From: Coleophoma eucalyptorum
Taxonomy: Eukaryota; Ascomycota; Leotiomycetes; Helotiales; Dermateaceae
Direction of reading: 5' to 3'
Length of the DNA: 64,000 nt
Assembly (NCBI GenBank): GCA_026120035.1
Contig: JALRME010000001.1
Location: 1,005,909-1,069,908, forward strand
Shown: in pieces, positions 12,126-23,600 of the stretch
Numbering within the stretch: position 1 is the stretch's first letter
Layout of the letters: every line of letters begins with the position of its first letter
Position numbers and translations under genes: made by a program
Notes under the pieces: model-generated
Database searches by the model: none
What the model saw: only the letters and a program-made list of their open reading frames with translations
Told to the model about the DNA's origin: nothing

Positions 12126-13367
12126 ATGGAGTCCACTATGCGAAGGGTGGCTCTTACAGCACTGAGGCCAAAAGCTGTCCCCAACAGAGTGAAAACGGAC
12201 ACAAACAAATCTTCTGTACGCTTCCAGTGTATGCTTAGTCGTCAGTCATCGTTGGCTACTCCACGATTAACTCACGGCCTTCACAAATGCTTGAGTGCCT
12301 CGTTACAACCACGCACGAGATCGTTCCACGCTTCCGCATCCTACCTTTCGAATAGCAATCCCAAATTCACATATGGCATCGCAGCTTCATTCAACGCCAA
12401 AGACCACCGATACAACCCTAACACCCACGTCTTCAACTTCAATCCCTACAATGCCATCTCCGAGCGCCGAAAAAACAAGCGTCTTCGTCCTGCCAGTGGC
12501 CAAGATGCCTTCTTCGTGTCTCGGGTCGGGGAGTCGGCAGATGTTGCTTTTGGTGTTGCGGATGGGGTAGGTGGCTGGGTAGACTCTGGAGTCGACCCAG
12601 CAGACTTCGCACATGGTTTCTGCGATTACATGGCATATGCTGCAAGTAAATATGCGGTTGGGGAGAAGGACCCGTTGAGTGCGAGGAGCCTGATGCAAAT
12701 TGGATATGACGCTATTCTGAAAGATGAGACCGTCATGGCAGGAGGAAGTACAGCCTGTGTGGCTCTGGCGAAGGAGGATGGAACCATGGAGGTTGCCAAT
12801 CTTGGGGACTCCGGCTTTGTTCAATTGCGATTAAATGCCATCCACAACCTCTCAGAACATCAAACCCACGCATTCAACACACCCTACCAACTCAGCAAAC
12901 TCGAGCAGGAAGATTTCGAGCAAAGCAACACCTTTGGCACAGTTCAAATCCGCGACTATCCCAAGGACGCACAGGTTACGAAACACAGCCTTCGACATGG
13001 CGACATCCTCGTCTTCGCCAGTGACGGTGTGTGGGATAATCTCAGCGCGCAAGATATCCTCAGAGTAGTCTCACGGGTCATGGTCGGTGCAAGGGCATGG
13101 GAACATACTGAGGCCGGTATCGAAGTTGGAAAGAGCTTACACCACTTCACAATCGATAGTGCAGGTGAGGAGGAGCTCCCGCCCAGTTTGCAAAGTTTCC
13201 TTGCTGTGGCAATCACCAGCGAGGCGAAAGCGGCAAGTATGAATACCAAGCGCAATGGACCATTTGCAAGGGAAGTACAAAAGTACTTCCCCAACGAGCA
13301 CTGGCGCGGTGGGAAAGTGGATGATATCTGCGTCGTTGTCGCCGTGGCTGTCGAGGAGGGAAAATAA
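12126..13367 (+). CDS. ptc7: PP2C-type protein phosphatase, mitochondrial (Ptc7)
   Basis: Metal-dependent Ser/Thr phosphatase of the PPM family; in yeast Ptc7 acts on the mitochondrial coenzyme Q biosynthetic complex. 413 aa, single exon, ATG at 12126. Residues 1-75 are basic and Ser/Thr-rich, a plausible presequence ending near RSFHASASY. PP2C signature pieces appear in order: DAFF at about 127, VADGVGGWVDSG at about 144-155 (metal-binding Asp plus the GG pair), a conserved GGSTACVALA block, NLGDSGF, FASDGVWDN (second metal Asp) and a terminal DDICVVVAV (last metal Asp). The GVGGWVDSGVDP block is typical of Ptc7/TA-PP2C rather than Ptc1-Ptc6. In budding yeast PTC7 is alternatively spliced; no intron is present here, so only one form is expected. 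Confidence 0.93.
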   Translation: MESTMRRVALTALRPKAVPNRVKTDTNKSSVRFQCMLSRQSSLATPRLTHGLHKCLSASLQPRTRSFHASASYLSNSNPKFTYGIAASFNAKDHRYNPNTHVFNFNPYNAISERRKNKRLRPASGQDAFFVSRVGESADVAFGVADGVGGWVDSGVDPADFAHGFCDYMAYAASKYAVGEKDPLSARSLMQIGYDAILKDETVMAGGSTACVALAKEDGTMEVANLGDSGFVQLRLNAIHNLSEHQTHAFNTPYQLSKLEQEDFEQSNTFGTVQIRDYPKDAQVTKHSLRHGDILVFASDGVWDNLSAQDILRVVSRVMVGARAWEHTEAGIEVGKSLHHFTIDSAGEEELPPSLQSFLAVAITSEAKAASMNTKRNGPFAREVQKYFPNEHWRGGKVDDICVVVAVAVEEGK

Positions 13368-15379
13368 ATTCTTTCAATTTCGTTCATCTCACAGGTTTCC
13401 AATGATTTCCATAGTCTTCAGAGATATTTGAAATGTCTGGTGAATATTGCTGTTTCAAGTACGGCGTTGTAAGGGATATGTAAGATTTGCATGGCTTGGT
13501 TGCGTTAGAGAAATACCGGATGGGATGGCAGACTTACCTCATAGACAAGATATTTGTTCAATCACTTGACATAGAGTGGTGATGTGTTTTGTGTATTACC
13601 TCATATACTATTAAAACTCCTAGGAGTATGACTACAAGTTATCAAGAGCGCACGTTACATAATGAGATCCGAAGCTTGCAAGGTGAGAACGAAGCAACAA
13701 AGCCTATTTGCTCAAAGGTGTTGCGTTGCATAACAAAACTGAAAGGCCGTAAACCAAGCAAGGTAATGACACAACAAATGAGCTAGGTTGCTTTTCACAG
13801 CAAAGGCATGTTATACTAGAACAAAGTTATCTACCAGCAAATCCCCATGAGATTTCCAACCATCCCGCTACCTACTACTCCCTCGCTAAACTTTCTCATC
13901 GCTACTGGCTCTACGTAGCTTTTCGAATGTGGCTGAACGCAGCCGTTCCTTTCCCCTCGGATCCGCATTTTCCTTTAGACTCTATATTTTAGTGCGTTCT
14001 GCAATCTGATTGGGTATTATTTAAACTATCCAGTTAAGAGTGTAAATCCAGATTGAGTATATTCTGTATGCTTTTCAAATGAGACAAGATTGCTGATGAT
14101 GGCTGATGGGTGTCTTTTGTCTGCGAAATAGCTCATATTACCCGAGGAAGAGCACAGGCGAGTTGTGCTGATGATCAAACTTTGCTTAAAGTCACCTTTT
14201 TTTTGACTCTTTGTTCGTGATATGATTCGTAGAGCACAAAGTTCGTGGTAGTGTCGAAGAAATGGTTCAAAGTTTTGAATCACTTGAGCTTTTAACTATA
14301 GCTTTTACTACCCTGCTCGTGACTTATAAGTTGAGGATCAGATCCTGGTGCCTTGAAGGCTGCATTTGTAGAAGATCGAACCTTATTCTCCCTAGAAGTA
14401 GACAGTGTTCTGCCCTACTTCTGTCTGCCTTGCAATTAATAAAAGAGATCAAGTAGAGTTCTCCTTTATTGGGCAGCGTCATGAATTCCAGTTGCTTACT
14501 TTGATTTCACAAGTTCCATGGTCGATGCATATATATGCTGCGGGATGATGATATCACAAGGGTGCATTTTACAGTAGGGAATGGACATGCAGTTGGTGAA
14601 GCACTGGAGAGCTGTTATGGCTTTGAAGCGAAGATTCATACTCAACGATGCTATCTGGTGGTCAAGTAAACACGACATGTATTAGATCATCTGCGAAAAC
14701 AAATATGCAAGGAATAATTGTAGTTTTTCACATTGGTAATATAGACCTTTACGTGCGTATATGTCTCTGCTGATAGTAATGACGTCCAAGTGCGGACACA
14801 GAGACAGGCTCATCAGACTCAGAATAAAATATCGACTAATTTCAAATTGCCAATACATACTGCTACCCTACGCCGTTATCTTTGGTAAACTTGGGGATTG
14901 TGTAGATTACCACGAATATTCAGTTACGACCCTTCAGTGATTCAAGAAGGCAGGGTAAGTCTCGATTCCTGCAGGCGATGCTTAATAGAACAGTAGTGTT
15001 GCATTTGGGATGAAGAGGTAGCACAAGTATGGTCGAGGCAAACGAGACATGTCTGACAGAACATTTTATGTCCTATGTAAGGTATCAAAGGTGTTTTCAT
15101 AAGAAAAGGTAAAGCAAGCTCCTATCTATCAGGTTTCATCCTCCAGGCGCTGCGAAATGCTGAGGTATTTATTGAAATACAAATTTTTACTGGGTGTTTA
15201 TTGCTCTCGGCATTATTGTTCCATTGTGTTGAGTGACCTCCAATGGCACATATTAAACGTCTCTCACTAAGATGTGCAATTCTACTTATAGAAAGTCAGG
15301 CAACGTGCAAATCCTTGGTTGAGGTTGGGTTGGCAAGATACAGATGAAATTAGACTCTGATATCAAAGGCTACAAACAC
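13368..15379. other. Convergent intergenic region, no gene seen
   Basis: Two kilobases between the 3' ends of ptc7 (+) and the SH3BGR-like gene (-). Only short frames with no family resemblance occur. The base composition is AT-rich and no tRNA, 5S copy or long repeat was found by eye. Confidence 0.5.
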
Positions 15380-16367
15380 TCAGTTCTCAATTGCGTCTTC
15401 ATCTTCTTCCACAATCTTGCACTCCTCTTCGATCTGCTTGATCTCCTCGGCTGAGGCCTGAGATACCTCAGATCCCCTGTGCATGGAAGTAGTTGATTGA
15501 GGTGCTGGTTCTGATTTGTTGTCTGCCAACATCGATGCGATATGACCACCGGGAGCACGCTTCCATGCAGTAGAAGTTGGTGATTGCATCAATGTAGCAT
15601 CCTCTACCCCAGCTGCCTGTTTCGGCGTATCGACCGAGATAGGAGCTGGTATAGCTACCTCTGCCTCTTTCTTGGGAGTCTCCTCCTTTTTCTCTGCCGC
15701 AGGTTCGGCCTTCACAGCAGCGGAAATGGTCTCTACAGTCTTCTTCTTCGCATCCTTTGCCTTTTGTGCTGCTTCTTGTCCAACTTGTCGTAAGGCCAGC
15801 GATATGGTACTCGGCTCCTCAGCGGCTGGCGATTTCGATTCTTCTTCCTTTACTACTGTAGTCTTTGAGGGCTCTGAAGCTGCAGGTACCGCATTTTCTT
15901 TTTTAGCTGTCGCTGTAGCTGCTGCTTTCTTGGTCGGTGCTTTCTTTTTCGGCATGGTGTTCGCCAACGGCGGTGGGGTCCACGTTGCACCTTCTGAGAC
16001 TATCTTGACATGCTGCTTCAGCTCTCTATACTCGTTCCATTCCTCAATTTCTACAAGATCCTAATCATTTAGCACAAGTTCTCCAGCCCTAGTTGTATGC
16101 ACTCACTCCTACGACCAAGCCCTCTTGTACCAGGCCTGGCAGCTTCCGTGCCCTGCCAGCTTCATCTTTGCCAGCACGGCGACCCCAAAGCATGCGTGCC
16201 TTCTCATCCGTCGCTACATCGATCGCTTTGAAGGGAATTCGATTCGCTTTGAGGATTGTTTCGAGGCGGGAGGTTGCGGTGACAATGTGAGAAGAGCCGG
16301 CTGTTAAGGAGGTGTAGATGTACAAACTCGGGTCCAAGGAGTAGCTTTTTGGAGCGGACGCTGCCAT
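15380..16367 (-). CDS. Thioredoxin-fold (SH3BGR-like) protein with charged tail
   Basis: Two exons, complement(15380..16060, 16107..16367), 313 aa. The 46-nt intron (GTGAGT...TTAG) joins GLVVG to DLVEIEEWNEYRELK and makes one domain out of two otherwise separate frames. Residues 4-115 match the small glutaredoxin-like SH3BGR family: SLYIYTSL strand, an HIVTATSRLETILKAN helix, the IPFKAIDVATDEKARMLW block and a KLPGLV cis-Pro region. The CxxC active site is absent, as in that family, so redox catalysis is unlikely. Residues from about 125 to 313 are Lys/Ala/Glu-rich and probably disordered, with a conserved-looking WKRAPGGHIASMLAD segment and an acidic C-terminus. I chose the ATG at 16367 because the domain begins right after it; an in-frame extension further upstream lacks support. 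Function unknown. Confidence 0.85.
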
Positions 16368-16778
16368 TTTAGAATCTAATAGATTTGACAGATACGAATA
16401 GGCTGGATGAAATTGCTTTGCTTGAATCGTGGACTTTGTCAAATAGAGCGAAGGGGAGGTCGTCAAGCTCGTTGTTTCATAACCGTAAGGTAGGTAGCTG
16501 TGGTTCGGTGGGTTCGATAGGCCACCCCTTCTCCAGCGCATAGGTAGATAACATCAGTGATCAAAGCTGGGACCCCGCCAGCAAGGCCAGCTCAGCTCAT
16601 CTCGCTCTAGTTATATCACCAATCCCCTTGCAGTCAAAAAACCCTACCAGCACCATTGCTATTCTGAAGCAGTGCGAGATCGTCCGTCCTATCGCTTATC
16701 GCTGCGTGAGGTCACAGCCTCGGCATTGATTTCTCCTCAACGCCGTCCTTCCCTTCTCTCCATCTCCATCACAACACA
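16368..16778. other. Divergent promoter, SH3BGR-like gene / hydroxyacyl-CoA lyase
   Basis: About 410 bp shared by two head-to-head genes. A pyrimidine-rich run (CTTCCCTTCTCTCCATCTCC) lies just upstream of the right-hand ATG, typical of fungal leaders. No other signal recognised. Confidence 0.5.
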
Positions 16779-18624
16779 ATGTCTTCGAATGGAGCCCAAC
16801 TAATTGCACAAGCTCTGCATGAGCTCGGTGTGAAAGTGATCTTCGGACTAGTAGGAATTCCAGTCGTGCAAATCGCCGAGGAAGCAATCGCCCTGGGCAT
16901 TCGATTTATAGCTTTCCGAAACGAACAAGCGGCGAGCTATGCCGCAACAGCATATGGATACCTGACTGGGAGACCAGGTGTCTGCCTTGTCGTGGGAGGA
17001 CCTGGAGTACTGCATGCAATGGCTGGGATAGGGAACTCGTCTGCGAATGCTTTTCCTCTGCTGATATTGGCCGGGTCAAGTGAAACTCACCTTGTTACCA
17101 AAGGCGCGTTCCAAGAGATGGATGCTATATCGCTGCTCTCACCGCACACAAAGATTGCCGTCCGAAGTTCTCTCGATTCTATCCCTCAGACAATCACGAA
17201 TGCATACCGGACATCATGGTATGGCAGAGGCGGAACAGGCTTTGTGGACTTGCCGGCAGATGTTATTCAGGGTGAAGGAGATCACATTACTACACGGGTT
17301 GTACCTGCGGCACCAAGAGCTGCCGCAGATCCAGAAAAGATCAAGGTGATTGCTGGACTTCTGAAGTCTGCGAAGGCTCCTCTAGTGGTGGTTGGCAAAG
17401 GAGCGGCATATGCGCAAGCAGAATCGTCAATCCGAAAGCTCATCAATCAAACGAAAATGCCGTTCCTGCCCACGCCAATGGGGAAGGGTGTTTTGCCAGA
17501 TTCACATCCGTCAAATACCGCTTCTGCAAGGTCCACTGCTCTCAAAGGTGCAGATATTGTGATTGTCCTTGGTGCTAGGCTCAATTGGATCCTCCATTTT
17601 GGCGAAGAGCCCAAATGGAATGCTAGTGCGAAGATTATCCAGGTTGATATCTCAGCAGAAGAGCTAGGCAAGAACAATGGAAATGCAGAATTGGCAGTCA
17701 TTGGAGATATTAACGTTGTAACCGAACAGCTATTGGCTGCCCTGCAAGGCTGGCAGTACAATACTAGTTCTGCGTATGTACAGGCTCTCAAAGCTAGCAC
17801 TGCCAAGAACGAGGCTACAGCGGCCAAGTCTGCAATAGTGAACAAGATCCCAATGACTTATGGTAGAACTTTCGATGTTATCAAGCAGACGCTGCACAAG
17901 CTCTCCCCGCCAGAGGATGGTGGCATAGTCTACATATCGGAGGGTGCAAATACGATGGATATCTCCCGGAGTGTCTTTCCCGTAGAACATCCTCGACTAC
18001 GTCTTGATGCCGGGACTTATGCAACTATGGGTGTCGGTCTAGGATATGCCATTGCTGCGCATTGTGCTTATAATTTGCCATCTCCGGAAGCTTCGTCAGG
18101 GCCCAAATCCTCACACAAGAAGATCGTATGTCTCGAAGGTGATTCAGCATTTGGATTTTCACTTCCAGAAGTTGAGACAATGGCACGATATGGAATGGAT
18201 ATTCTTATCTTTGTGGTTAATAATGGCGGTGTGTATCATGGCGACAGCTCAGACTCAGATGCTTGGTTGAAACTGCAACAAAACAGTAAACAGGGAGCAA
18301 AAGGAGGACTTAGAAGCACCAGTCTAGGATGGGAGGTAGGCTATGAAAAGGTAGCAGAGATGTGTGGAGGATTAGGCTATTTGGTGAGGACTCCAGAGGA
18401 GCTTGCGAGAGCCACTGAGGAGGGTTACAAAGCAAAAGTTCCAGTGGTGATAAATATTATTATCGAGGCAGGCCAAGCAAAGAAGCTGGTAAGTGTTGCA
18501 TCCCTCCCATAACATGATACTACGAAGCGTCGACGGGATTCCAAGGACACAATTACTAACCATGGAGAAGGAATTTGCATGGCAAAATAGTTCCAAGAAA
18601 CCAAAGAAAGAGGCAAAGTTGTAA
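16779..18624 (+). CDS. Peroxisomal ThDP enzyme: 2-hydroxyacyl-CoA lyase / oxalyl-CoA decarboxylase family
   Basis: Thiamine-diphosphate enzyme that cleaves 2-hydroxyacyl-CoA (alpha-oxidation) or decarboxylates oxalyl-CoA; yeast Pxp1 and human HACL1 are relatives. Two exons, 16779..18488 and 18568..18624, 588 aa. The unspliced frame would stop at 18512 after VSVASLP. Splicing at GTAAGT with an ACTAAC branch point just before the acceptor instead gives KEFAW... and ends in AKL, a canonical PTS1. The acceptor is a GAGAAG (NAGNAG) tandem, so one Lys is optional. The N-terminal ThDP domain has catalytic Glu49 (FRNEQAASYAATAYG). The C-terminal ThDP/Mg motif starts GDSAFGFS at about 454 and ends VVNNGG. 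The central FAD/ADP-like domain lies at about 190-330. HACL versus oxalyl-CoA decarboxylase cannot be settled here. Confidence 0.92.
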
Positions 18625-19038
18625 GCGGAGATGCATCTAGGAGATATCATTTTCACGGGTTCTCGCATGGACTGCGTTTGTACATGAGCCGATCATCTGA
18701 ACGAGACCGTTCCATCCATGTGGCTCAAAGAAGTCAGGATATATGTATATGCAAGCTTGCGGGCGAGACACCGATCCGTAAAATAGTGGCTGGACAGTAG
18801 TCCTTCATGTATGGCATGTGGCAAGGGGGCTTCATTTCGTGCAAGCAAGTGCCAATATTATAAAAAGCGGGTATGGGAGGCTGGAGAAAAGATGCCCCCG
18901 ACTTGCTTCACGTTTCGTGGCAAAGTTCTATTTCGATATCGAACTACCTACGACGTTTCTTCTATCAAGTCTCCTCAAAACCTCTACGAGCCAATTATAA
19001 AACGAGCCAACAATCATTTGCATCAATTCAGGTGAATA
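18625..19038. other. Intergenic region
   Basis: About 410 bp: the lyase 3' end and the promoter of the next hypothetical gene. Overlapping frames of 60-90 codons are uninformative. Nothing else seen. Confidence 0.5.
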
Positions 19039-20085
19039 ATGTGTCTAATCCGTGCCCCTCCACGGCAAGTCAAGGACTTGAAGCGCTCGAGAAACTCCAA
19101 AACCAAGCCTCCTCCAGCGATCATTTCTCCAGTACCGCAGCACATACTTGATGCCAAGAAAAACATGGCCGTCCGGATCGTGCCTCTACCAGTTGATATA
19201 AAGAAAACCAATTGCAGCGAAAGCATACAGAACAAACCCGGCATACTTTTTGCTGGCCCGAGATCTGAACCGCAAGCAGTCATGTTCCAAACTCCCCTGA
19301 ATGCCGCAGGACTCTACGCTGATCTGGATTGGCACCCTCAGCCTTCAGCTGCTCAAGTATCACAGACGACAGAGGGAACTGCTAGTAGTGGTACTAGGAG
19401 ACGATCAAGTGTCTTCCGAGATATCGAGTTTTTAAAACGCCTCCACGAGGGGCTTGACAGCTTGGCGGGAGGTGGACCGAAGGCAAAGGAGAAGGAAGAT
19501 GGAAAGGGAAAGGTCAACGATAGTGCGACCACAGTCAAGGCTTTACAAGACGATCTTCGCGCCCTGAAGGATAATCTTGCAATGAAAGAACGTGCTAACG
19601 AGCTCAGAAGAATCAAGGCTGCCGGATTCGCAGATGGCAAGGCCGCTGCTGCGGAGGAGGCTTTGAAAGAACATGAACGACAACGCGAGCATGAAACAAA
19701 GAAGCCTCAGGAGCAACGAACATCCTGGTCGAGAGTTTCTCGAGGAGATGCTGCTCGGAACACCAGCGGACCATACTGGCACCTCCATCCCCATCATATC
19801 AACTCTATTCCATCTGTCAGAGAACAAGATTGTGGAGCTGAATACGGACTGGAATCTCGGGCGGGATTTGCTGACCTAGGAATTCGCGATAACAGGCGAG
19901 AATTGGCTTATTCTGAGAGAAGACGGAGTAGTTTTAGTGAAGTTGCCCCGACCATTACTCGGCGCGTCCTTGAGAGAGTTGCGAAGAGGGGTCGGGAGAT
20001 CGGGTTAGAGCATGAGCGAGAGCGAGGACTTGACAGCGAGAGAGGTCGAGACAGCAGAATTGGTGGAAGGACTTGGTATTACTGA
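19039..20085 (+). CDS. Hypothetical basic coiled-coil protein
   Basis: Single exon, 348 aa, ATG at 19039. No family recognised. Residues 1-120 are Pro/Lys-rich; 120-240 form a charged, probably helical region (RRRSSVFRDIEFLKRLHEGL, then ALQDDLRALKDNLAMKERANELRRIKAAGFADGKA split by few helix breakers) that may be a coiled coil. The C-terminal third is Arg/Glu/Ser-rich, with dipeptide-like RE/RG repeats near the end and a WYY terminus. RRRSS and RRSSF are candidate basophilic kinase sites. No signal peptide or membrane segment. The long open frame, ATG context and repeat-free composition support a real gene, but an unmodelled upstream exon is possible. Confidence 0.65.
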   Translation: MCLIRAPPRQVKDLKRSRNSKTKPPPAIISPVPQHILDAKKNMAVRIVPLPVDIKKTNCSESIQNKPGILFAGPRSEPQAVMFQTPLNAAGLYADLDWHPQPSAAQVSQTTEGTASSGTRRRSSVFRDIEFLKRLHEGLDSLAGGGPKAKEKEDGKGKVNDSATTVKALQDDLRALKDNLAMKERANELRRIKAAGFADGKAAAAEEALKEHERQREHETKKPQEQRTSWSRVSRGDAARNTSGPYWHLHPHHINSIPSVREQDCGAEYGLESRAGFADLGIRDNRRELAYSERRRSSFSEVAPTITRRVLERVAKRGREIGLEHERERGLDSERGRDSRIGGRTWYY

Positions 20086-20658
20086 TGTCGTCGGATGTAT
20101 TATGTTGTTCTGAATTCAGGTCTTTAGATTTAGGCGTTTCTCTTCAACATATTCTGGGCCTAGTTGATTCCGTCTCATTGTACTCAGGTCTATGGAATCT
20201 GCTCCATTGTCATCCAATGTGCTACATGCTTCATTTATTTTGACCCTACATTGGATGAACCGTGACTTTCGAAGCTCGTATTTGTGCTTCTACTCTTTTT
20301 TATATAGGACTCACCTTGTATCCTCTTCCCTCGCGAGGACCTCAAATAGGATGGCCCCATAACTGCCCTCCATATACTTTAAAAAATACTTTTGTCTTCA
20401 AAAAGATGCTGCTCGTATGTTTGCGACACTGCTTTCGAAATCTATAAAAGCATACCAGCTCTCCACTGTGGGTATATGATTATATGTGGAAGCATAAAGC
20501 AGCTTCTAGCTATTATTTTACATCATGAGAGGTGTCTGTTGGTCGATAAAAATATCCTTTCTGATCCAAGACCGTCTTACGTATACCGAGCTCGCTGTGC
20601 TACCATAAGAAGACATCATCTATAATACTGATACAGGTACAAAATCTTAAATCGCAGT
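20086..20658. other. Convergent intergenic region
   Basis: About 570 AT-rich bases between the 3' ends of the hypothetical gene (+) and the DEAH helicase (-). No feature recognised. Confidence 0.5.
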
Positions 20659-23600
20659 TTAGTTTATCCATTTTTTGAATATATCTTCAAGTTTCACATT
20701 GTTTTTCTTGAGAGGCCTGCTCTCAGTAAACACAGCCTCCATACTGCTGAGATTAGGGCGGCTTGGAATGCCGGCAGCATAAGATGTCGTGGCGTTCTTG
20801 TTCAATTGCCAACTATGATTGTTCAGCGTAGAGCTCTGCTGTGCTCGCTCCTTATGAGTTGGAGATTTGAGCTCTTGGGCACATTGCTCAAGTGTTGTAA
20901 CAACGTTCTTGATCAGAAAATCCCACGACTGATCTTGACTCAATAAGATACTCGTGCCAGATTGCGCCAGTAGATTGCGTTGAGTTCGGGTTCCTAGCTG
21001 TGAGAATATCTTCTCCAGATGAGTTTTAAGTAATCTAGTCATTGCTCCCGCTGCATACATTTCAGCGCCTTTTGTGTAGAATGGTATCCAGTCGTCAACC
21101 GTAAGAATATTGCCCCGTTTCGAAAGCTTGCCTCCAAAAAGTATGACTGCCATTGGGAAAGTCTGGGAAACAGAGCGAAGGTTTATTGTGTTGCCATCAG
21201 CTTGAGTCTTCTGCACAAAAGTGAATAGTGTCCCTACAGGGGCGGCATCCTGCGGTCGAATTGGACCATATTTTTTGCCGTCAGCAGACTTTGGAGCGGC
21301 TAGAGAATTTACATGGATTGAGGTGTCATTTTCGTGTACAGTGCGTAGAAATCGCGCTGGGTTGTTTCTAGTCCGAATGGCAACATTAGGATAAAATCCT
21401 GCGGTTGCAAGAGCGACCTGTAACGCCCGAGAATGCGAGTTTATATTCTCTGCGGCAGATCCATACCTCAGTCTATCTTTCCTGGCAACGAAACGAGCTC
21501 TTTCGATGATACCGGACTGCTCCAACACATTGAGAATCTGCTCAGCTGTTTGGTGGATGGAAACAAGACTGTTGTAGTGGAGAAAATTGTCAAAGGCAAA
21601 TTGTTTGTCATTCTGGCCGTCCCATCGTCCAGATACTCTGAGGCGTCTCCACTCCTGGAAGGCGTTGATTAGAGCAACGTGATCGCTCCCTGTACCTAGT
21701 GCCCATCTTGACCTGACTTTCTGGGCCTCATCCTTGGCGTTCAACGGACTTAAAAAAGGGTCCTTTCCCGTGGCTGCAGCCGCCAAAATCACAATAGGGT
21801 CCAGGCATTTGAAGATCGCTGCCAAGACAACCATCTTTCCCAAAGAAGGCGAAATAGGAAGTGTTGATAACAACCGACCAAGAGGTGTCAAATCCTCCTC
21901 CTCACCAAGAGCACCCAGCGCTTGGAGCTCGTTGATTGCCAGGTCTACGGTTTTGGGATTTGGTGGCTCAATTGCTTTGCTGAGGAAGTCCAAAATGTCA
22001 GGAACACCCATGGCCTTGATCTGTAAGCATAGGCTCTGGAGATCTGTTCTCAGAATCTCTGCCTTTGTGGACACCTCGAAGGTTTCATACCGATCTCTAG
22101 AGGCCATTGTGTAATAATGCCCATGCTGAACCCGTCCCGCTCGTCCTGCTCTTTGGCGGGCATTTGACTTTGAAGTCCATGCAGATACAAGGCTTGACAT
22201 GCTCGTTGCTTTGTCATATTGGAGTTCACGTTGCTTACTTGAGTCAACTACATAGACAACATCGGGAATCGTGATCGAGGTTTCAGCGATATTCGTAGCT
22301 AGAATGATTTTACGCTTGCCAGCTTCAAGTTTTTCGAATACTTCTTGTTGCATATTTGGTACCGCTGAGTGCAGAATATAAAGCTTGAATTTTGAATCCG
22401 AGTGGATGTCCAAACCAAGAGGTTTCGTGGTTTTGAGTTCCCTATCCAATGCCACAATTTCTTGCAACCCAGGTAAGAACGCGAGGATCGATCCTTCCTC
22501 TGTCGTTCGTAGAAGATGAGCAATCGTCAATGCCATGATAGAGATTGGTGTAGTATATTCTTGTGAATCTGTTGCCGCGGACAACTGGCCAGACTCATCG
22601 ATTATTGCTTTTGACTTCCAGTCAATTAGGGATCGATCTACATCAACCTTTTTATCAAGTTCGGCAGACACAGGAGCCACTGCCTTCAAGATCTTGGTCG
22701 CATCGAGTTCTCGCTCCAAGTATGCCTTACTTTCCGTCCTGTATAGCCCAGGAACTTGATGCTTTGCGTAGTTTTGTACGAGTTCAGAATAGGTATCTTC
22801 TAAGAAATGCTGTGTAACCGGGAATGTACGCCCAGGAACCTCGATGTATGGACATTTCCCCGTCTCAAATCCTTCTCCGAAATACCTGCAAAACAAGGTC
22901 GTATCAATCGTGGCAGACATCAAAATAAGCTTGATTGGTGCTTTTCCAGCAGCTCTGCGCTCAGCGGTCAGTTGTCTCATGGTAAGCAGTAAAAAGTCGA
23001 TTTGTGTATCACGTTCATGAACCTCATCAATAATGATATGCGATATACCATCCAGCGCTGCATCTTGGTTGTCTTGGATCTGCCGCAGTAATATCCCGGT
23101 TGTACAGTAGTGCACAGAGCCACCAAATTGTGGAATTTTGGAATCAAATCGTACAGAGTACCCCACACTTTGACGCAGAGGTTCATTTCGTTCAACAGCA
23201 ACACGCTGAGCAACGGAAGTTGCAGCGATACGACGAGGCTGAGTACAGATAATATTGCAACTTCCGCCCTTGCCAGCTCGAATGGCTTCCTCGAGGATCA
23301 ACTGAGGCAATTGTGTTGTTTTACCAGAGCCCGTAGCCCCAACTACAACACATACTTGGTTATCGTTGACGAGCTGCATGACTTCCTTACCATGTTGAAC
23401 CATGGGCAGCTGCGATCGCTGGTGCCGTATCTTTTCAGTGCTAGAGTCTGATTCATATGACATCAATTGTCTGCGCAAGAAGCTACTCTTGGCCTCCAGC
23501 AAGTCTGGACTAAGTCCACGAGTTGTGGTATGCCTCGAAAGTGGTGATTGAAAAGAATCTTCGATGGCACTTGAAGGAGAAGGATGCCCCCATTGTAATA

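Noticed and set aside
15380..15967. A separate Lys/Ala-rich 195-aa protein beginning MANTMPKKK
   Set aside because: The supposed start is TTG; the frame extends upstream to a good acceptor and joins the thioredoxin-fold exon.
16503..16514. GGGTTCGATAGG resembling a tRNA B box
   Set aside because: The 3' half does not match the consensus and no cloverleaf can be drawn.
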